From E44-bin46 sp964354655 (GTDB taxonomy: Bacteria; Chloroflexota; Dehalococcoidia; Dehalococcoidales; E44-bin46), in the NCBI GenBank assembly GCA_964354655.1, contig CAYHAL010000011.1, positions 1 through 41,618 on the forward strand: a DNA stretch of 41,618 nucleotides, given 5' to 3'. Of the stretch, positions 41,333 to 41,618 are shown in pieces (the first letter of the stretch is position 1; the number at the start of each line of letters is the position of its first letter). Both the position numbers and the translations under genes were made by a program. The notes beneath the pieces were generated by a model that worked only from the letters and a program-made list of their open reading frames with translations, was not told where the DNA came from and did not search any database.

Positions 41333-41618
41333 ATGGTAGAAAGCGACGAAGTAGAACAGCTAAACAGTTCAAATAAACCGGAATTACTTGATTTGTTCAC
41401 TCAAGCCTTTAAAGAGCACCCTTTGATTCCAGCCATTGGTGCTAAATCAAAAGCGACAAGACCAGTGATGAATGCTTTCCTTGACTGCTTCGGAGAGAGC
41501 AGCAGCTCATTACTATACGGAATTCGGAAAGATAATAAGCTTGTTTGTGGTTCAGTTTCTTTAGATTCTACCGTAAGACCATCTAGACCGGCGCTGATAG
41601 GGTTTGTCTTTTCTCTCG
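41333..41618 (+). CDS. GNAT-like N-acetyltransferase, 5' part
   Basis: Open to the window end, 95 codons from ATG 41333 (AGGTGA upstream), 10 bp after leuC. The visible part (ELLDLFTQAFKEHPLIPAIGAKSKA, LLYGIRKDNKLVCGSVSLDSTVRPS) has the order of a GNAT N-terminal half: helix with an F-x-x-x-P, then a strand pair with a G before the cofactor core, which is outside the window. The assignment is tentative. It is not LeuD. Confidence 0.55.
   Translation, partial: MVESDEVEQLNSSNKPELLDLFTQAFKEHPLIPAIGAKSKATRPVMNAFLDCFGESSSSLLYGIRKDNKLVCGSVSLDSTVRPSRPALIGFVFSL

Overview
The window looks like a scaffold from a metagenome-assembled bacterial genome, most likely a Chloroflexota member of the Dehalococcoidia type. 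This assignment is an inference. It rests on the gene complement: a tungsten-type aldehyde ferredoxin oxidoreductase with its own MoaD/ThiF pair, a HisZ-dependent histidine pathway, many TTG/GTG starts, and a surface-protein leader peptide of a style I associate with that class. Two runs of exactly 100 N (2587-2686, 17620-17719) are scaffold gaps. The second is flanked by the same 55 bp on both sides, so it is a collapsed-overlap artefact and not a real gap.

Layout. 1-2.9 kb: 5' end of a secreted protein with a long structured leader (minus strand), a tRNA-Phe/Gly/Leu cluster, a small unknown ORF, an SDR oxidoreductase, tRNA-Gln, a truncated tRNA-Asn, a short foreign-looking stretch with a mini-lipoprotein, the first gap, and an intact tRNA-Asn. 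2.9-13.4 kb: housekeeping genes (ychF, holA, trehalose-phosphate synthase, alaS, ruvX, a 3-hydroxyacyl-CoA dehydrogenase, a LysE exporter, birA). 13.4-15.6 kb: slipin plus NfeD-type membrane protease. 15.8-25.0 kb: histidine genes hisZ-hisG-hisD and hisC-hisB, split by a ThiF-MoaD-aldehyde ferredoxin oxidoreductase cassette. 25.0-31.6 kb, minus strand: a purine operon guaA-lipoprotein-purD-purE-purB-purC. 31.6-32.7 kb: tsaC and rpiB. 32.7-41.6 kb: a branched-chain amino acid operon ilvD-ilvB-ilvN'-ilvN-ilvC-leuA-leuC, followed by a partial GNAT gene where leuD would be expected.

The most notable observations are these. (1) HisG is a tandem fusion of two ATP-phosphoribosyltransferase domains with complementary decay of their signature motifs. 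(2) A dispersed palindromic repeat family has GAA-capped hairpins that covary, and its terminus mimics a Shine-Dalgarno sequence; it supplies the initiation region of hisG and shares that sequence with purE and purD. (3) A 21-bp minisatellite sits inside alaS. (4) A promoter-terminator arrangement ahead of ilvD looks like an attenuator. (5) There is a truncated ilvN duplicate. (6) Unusual key residues occur in the YchF P-loop and in the IlvC cofactor loop. Most of the window is otherwise an ordinary biosynthetic core, and I see no CRISPR array, prophage or complete insertion sequence.
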